From NCBI GenBank assembly GCA_018881555.1, contig JACAXG010000104.1, positions 2,998,654 to 3,062,653 of the forward strand: DNA of 64,000 nt, written 5' to 3'. Every line of letters starts with the position of its first letter. Position 1 is the stretch's first letter. A program made the position numbers and the translations under genes. The DNA comes from Amblyornis subalaris. Lineage: Eukaryota; Chordata; Aves; Passeriformes; Ptilonorhynchidae. Shown one piece after another: positions 61,101 to 64,000 of this stretch. The notes below the pieces were generated by a model. It was not told the origin of the DNA, ran no database searches, and saw nothing but the letters and a program-made list of their open reading frames with translations.

Positions 61101-64000
61101 CACCTTCCACTTAATTCTGCTTATGCAGAGAAGAGGGAGGGAGGGAGAGTGGAAAAGTTCCTGGGACTAGAAACATGGTGTGCTTTGGTCTGCAGTATGT
61201 GAGGCAGGGATTTCAAAGTCATAGGTGCTGCTGTCTTGTCCTGTGGGAAACACAATCTAGGTCAGAGGTTTGGGCTGTGCACTATGAAATAACTGAAATG
61301 TAACAATGAAGATTCATAGTAAAGAAATTGTTTGGGACCGAACAAAAACCATGGACTATCTTTAAAAATATTAGTAGAACGTCAGTTTTGGGTATATCTG
61401 GTATGGTGGTAGAGAATAAATGGATTTGCAACCCATGAATGCTATTAGAAGAGTGGTGTGACATGGCAGTAAGATGAAATGTCTGTGAACAGTAATGTCA
61501 AAGGTGAGGTGCAGGCAAATTCTCAAAACGGACATTCATCAGATTTACAGGTCAACCCACATGATAGGATGCCAGAACTCTACTCTGGATCAGTGAAATT
61601 CATTTTTATGCCACTCTAATTAACTTTCCTAACTCCTAAGCTGACATACGTTCATGTAACACCTGTAGTGTCCACAATATAGATCAGAAGACACATCAGT
61701 GACAAGAGTATTGTAGGATCTATAGTGCCTGGCAGGACTAGTCTGGGCTTTTTCCACATCCAGTTTCTTCCCTAAATCCATAGAATTCCAAACATACTGT
61801 CTTGGCTCAATACCTGGATATAAAATTAATTATATCAGGATGGTAAGTGTGCATCTCTGTGAATTGTAAGGGGAATGTAAATCTTCATAGACTGAAACAG
61901 TTAAAAAGTTAATAGTGTGGTTGGATATTAACCTTATGGAAAACACAAGTAGCATCTAGCAACAGCTCTTAAACAATGAGTAAGGGTGGAGCCTTCTTGA
62001 ATGAGAAGATTAGTTGCCAGTGAAATTAAGATAGTATCTCAGCTTTCTGCATTTCATTGTTCATACACATTTGGAANTGGAGTGTTGACAGATGGTTCTC
62101 ATGAACTACATCTGGAAAAATAAGATGCCAAAGCAGAGTGCATGAATATTATTCAGATAGGATATGTTCATGAGCTCAAGATAATGGCATATTTCCCAAA
62201 GTTAATTGAAGGATATAATCATGATTGATGCAGAACCAGACCAGTATGAAATCAGAGTGAAATTTATCTTTCAGATATGATTAAGAATTTCCTTGGTGGC
62301 AGTGGTTTTATCTAACTGGGCAGTGGTAGAATTTAAATACCCATTCCCTTTCTGTGTTAGCTTAAAATCTTTGGGTATGCATGAAAACAGCTTTTCTCTT
62401 GTCTTACAAATATTATCGCTTTAAAAAAAATTCTCCCTGGAGACCCTCAAACATGAGTGGTAATGTGTCAGTCACAAAATTGTAGGATACAGGTAGTTAG
62501 CAAAAAATTGAGTTAAAAATTCCTTTTTTCCCCCAATATCTTCAAATCACAGATTTTTGTAAGGAAAAAAATCAAAAAATCCCATGAGACCATGTATCCT
62601 TTTGGAACGCCTAGCATGAATTGACTCAACAGGGAGAAGATTCATTTCCCAAACATGCACAATTTTAGTAAAGAAAAGGATGGATTAGCTTACTTTGAGT
62701 ATTAATTTGCTTAGAAAGAGGCCTGCGAAAGCAGGACAAAGATGAGAGATTATCTGCCATGTGAGATGGGGACACACACAGTTTGTCGTGTTTATGTCCA
62801 CATATTCAAGTACTTTTTGTATAAAAGCAACCAAGACAAGTAACCATTGTGGTGGTGACCACGTTGCTTCTGATCTGCTGGTTTGCCTACTGAATGTTCC
62901 TCTGAGAGACCATGAAAGAGACATCACTCTTGTTAATATGCATGGGACTATGTTTGCTCAAACACAGAAGGAATGTTTCCTTTTCCTTTCAGAATTAAGC
63001 ATGCTGTGCTAAAATAGATTTCTGGGGAAAAGGAAGGTACCCCAGCATGTCGGGTAAGAGGCAAGTAAGGCGAAATGTAAACATATGTATCCCATTTTCT
63101 GCCTACAGGGAGAAGAAGGGTTGAGCAGTCATTAAAGTTTGAAACCCTAGTTAAAACTCCAGATGGACAATTCAAGAAAGTTGGATTCCAAATTATCTGC
63201 TGTGGGCCATATCTGAGAAGACAGAGAGAAGCCTGACTTATGTTCCACTACAATCTACAATGGAAGGATCTTCAGCTTTTATCCATCTGGACCAGTTTCT
63301 TCCAGCACAATGGTGCACAAACATGACTTTTGTGCTAAACTGTTGTTTGGACTTTCCAAGAAGAGTCACTTAAAAGCCAACTGAATCCAAACTGTTACTG
63401 AGCTCTATCACTGCATCAGTGTTAAGCTTCGTGGTCTTGTACCTGAAACCCTCAGTAGAAGAGAAATTTCTGGGCTATAATTTTGTCAGAATAAAGTTTT
63501 ACACAGTACCTCTTCATAGCTGGGAATAAACGATTAGATCTCCGTTTAATTAATACTGACAACTTTCTCTAGCTATGCAGTTACATTCATCCTAGAAGCT
63601 TCAGTACTTCCTAGAAAACTGCTCTTCTAGGCTGGCTACTTGGTTGGAAGTATTTTCTGAAATAAAAGTCGGCATACCACTTGATACTCTTGATCCTTGG
63701 ACCAGGATTTGTTTTCCTTCTCTTCTAAAACTCAGTGTTTATTAGATTGCAAGATCCAGCTTTCAAATTTGGTTAACATTTCAGTGTGAAGTATCTTGAC
63801 AAAAGATGTCTCAAATCTCAAGGTAAGTTTTTGATGTGCTTTTCGAAAAAAATATTAACACAGTTTTCCTTGTTAGGAACAAGGACACATCAGTTTTTCA
63901 CCCATTAACTAAGGCGACTCAAAGTTAATAGTTCTCCCTGAAATAGGGAGCCTCTGAATCTAGCAGGACACTGCATCATATGTATTTTTAAAAGCAAAAT
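58193..64000. other. Spacer, no gene recognised
   Basis: AT-rich with short frames only. A 24-base near-perfect palindrome is at 59837-59860. No exon, RNA gene or repeat family was recognised to the end of the window. Confidence 0.45.
59837..59860. repeat. 24-bp inverted repeat
   Basis: AACCTGCCTTT, two bases, then AAAGGCAGGTT: an 11-base perfect inverted repeat with a two-base centre. It could be a binding site for a dimeric factor or a chance event. It is not followed by any recognised gene. Confidence 0.9.

Noticed and set aside
1..64000. tRNA, rRNA, CRISPR and bacterial operon signals
   Set aside because: None were found. No B-box-like motif sat in a foldable tRNA context and no regularly spaced repeats occur.

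Overview
This is a stretch of vertebrate nuclear DNA, most likely from a bird and probably a songbird. The evidence is the repeats. There are several CR1 LINE 3' ends, with the typical 'ttggactagatgacc...ccaacc...attctatgattc' style of ending. There is one solo LTR of a type I recognise from passerine transcripts (from memory, not searched). There is also one very old CR1/L3-like LINE of the kind shared by amniotes. Introns, CpG islands and AT-rich spacer confirm a eukaryote. There is no bacterial, plasmid or phage content and no CRISPR array. The window is gene-poor: most open frames in it are short chance frames in AT-rich spacer or frames inside repeats.

Layout. 1-11.5 kb: AT-rich spacer with one CR1 tail (about 4.15-4.29 kb) and a GC-richer patch at 5.8-6.6 kb. 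11.5-12.6 kb: a complete solo LTR on the minus strand with a 5-bp target duplication. 12.6-21.2 kb: spacer with a (TGAAA)12 microsatellite. 21.2-22.6 kb: the best-supported small gene. It has a CpG island, a 140-bp intron, a 71-codon frame opening at the acceptor, and a downstream AATAAA. The same island may also fire on the minus strand. 22.6-24.8 kb: spacer holding a second copy of a roughly 75-bp block from just upstream of the small gene. 24.8-25.85 kb: ancient LINE. 25.9-44.6 kb: mostly unannotated spacer, with a CR1 tail at 28.8 kb and a perfect 92-bp tandem duplication at 40.8-41.0 kb. 44.7-45.07 kb: a convincing coding exon on the minus strand, probably the last exon of a gene. 46.0-47.2 kb: a longer CR1 copy with reverse-transcriptase remains and an internal deletion. 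54.4-55.3 kb: a large CpG island with a strong minus-strand splice donor. It is a plausible promoter for the gene ending at 44.7 kb. 55.3-64 kb: spacer with two CR1 tails.

Two transcription units are therefore proposed: a compact plus-strand gene at 21.3-22.6 kb, and a minus-strand gene running from about 55 kb to 44.6 kb whose middle exons I could not find. I could not name either product. About 60 isolated single N's are scattered through the window and break several frames by one residue.
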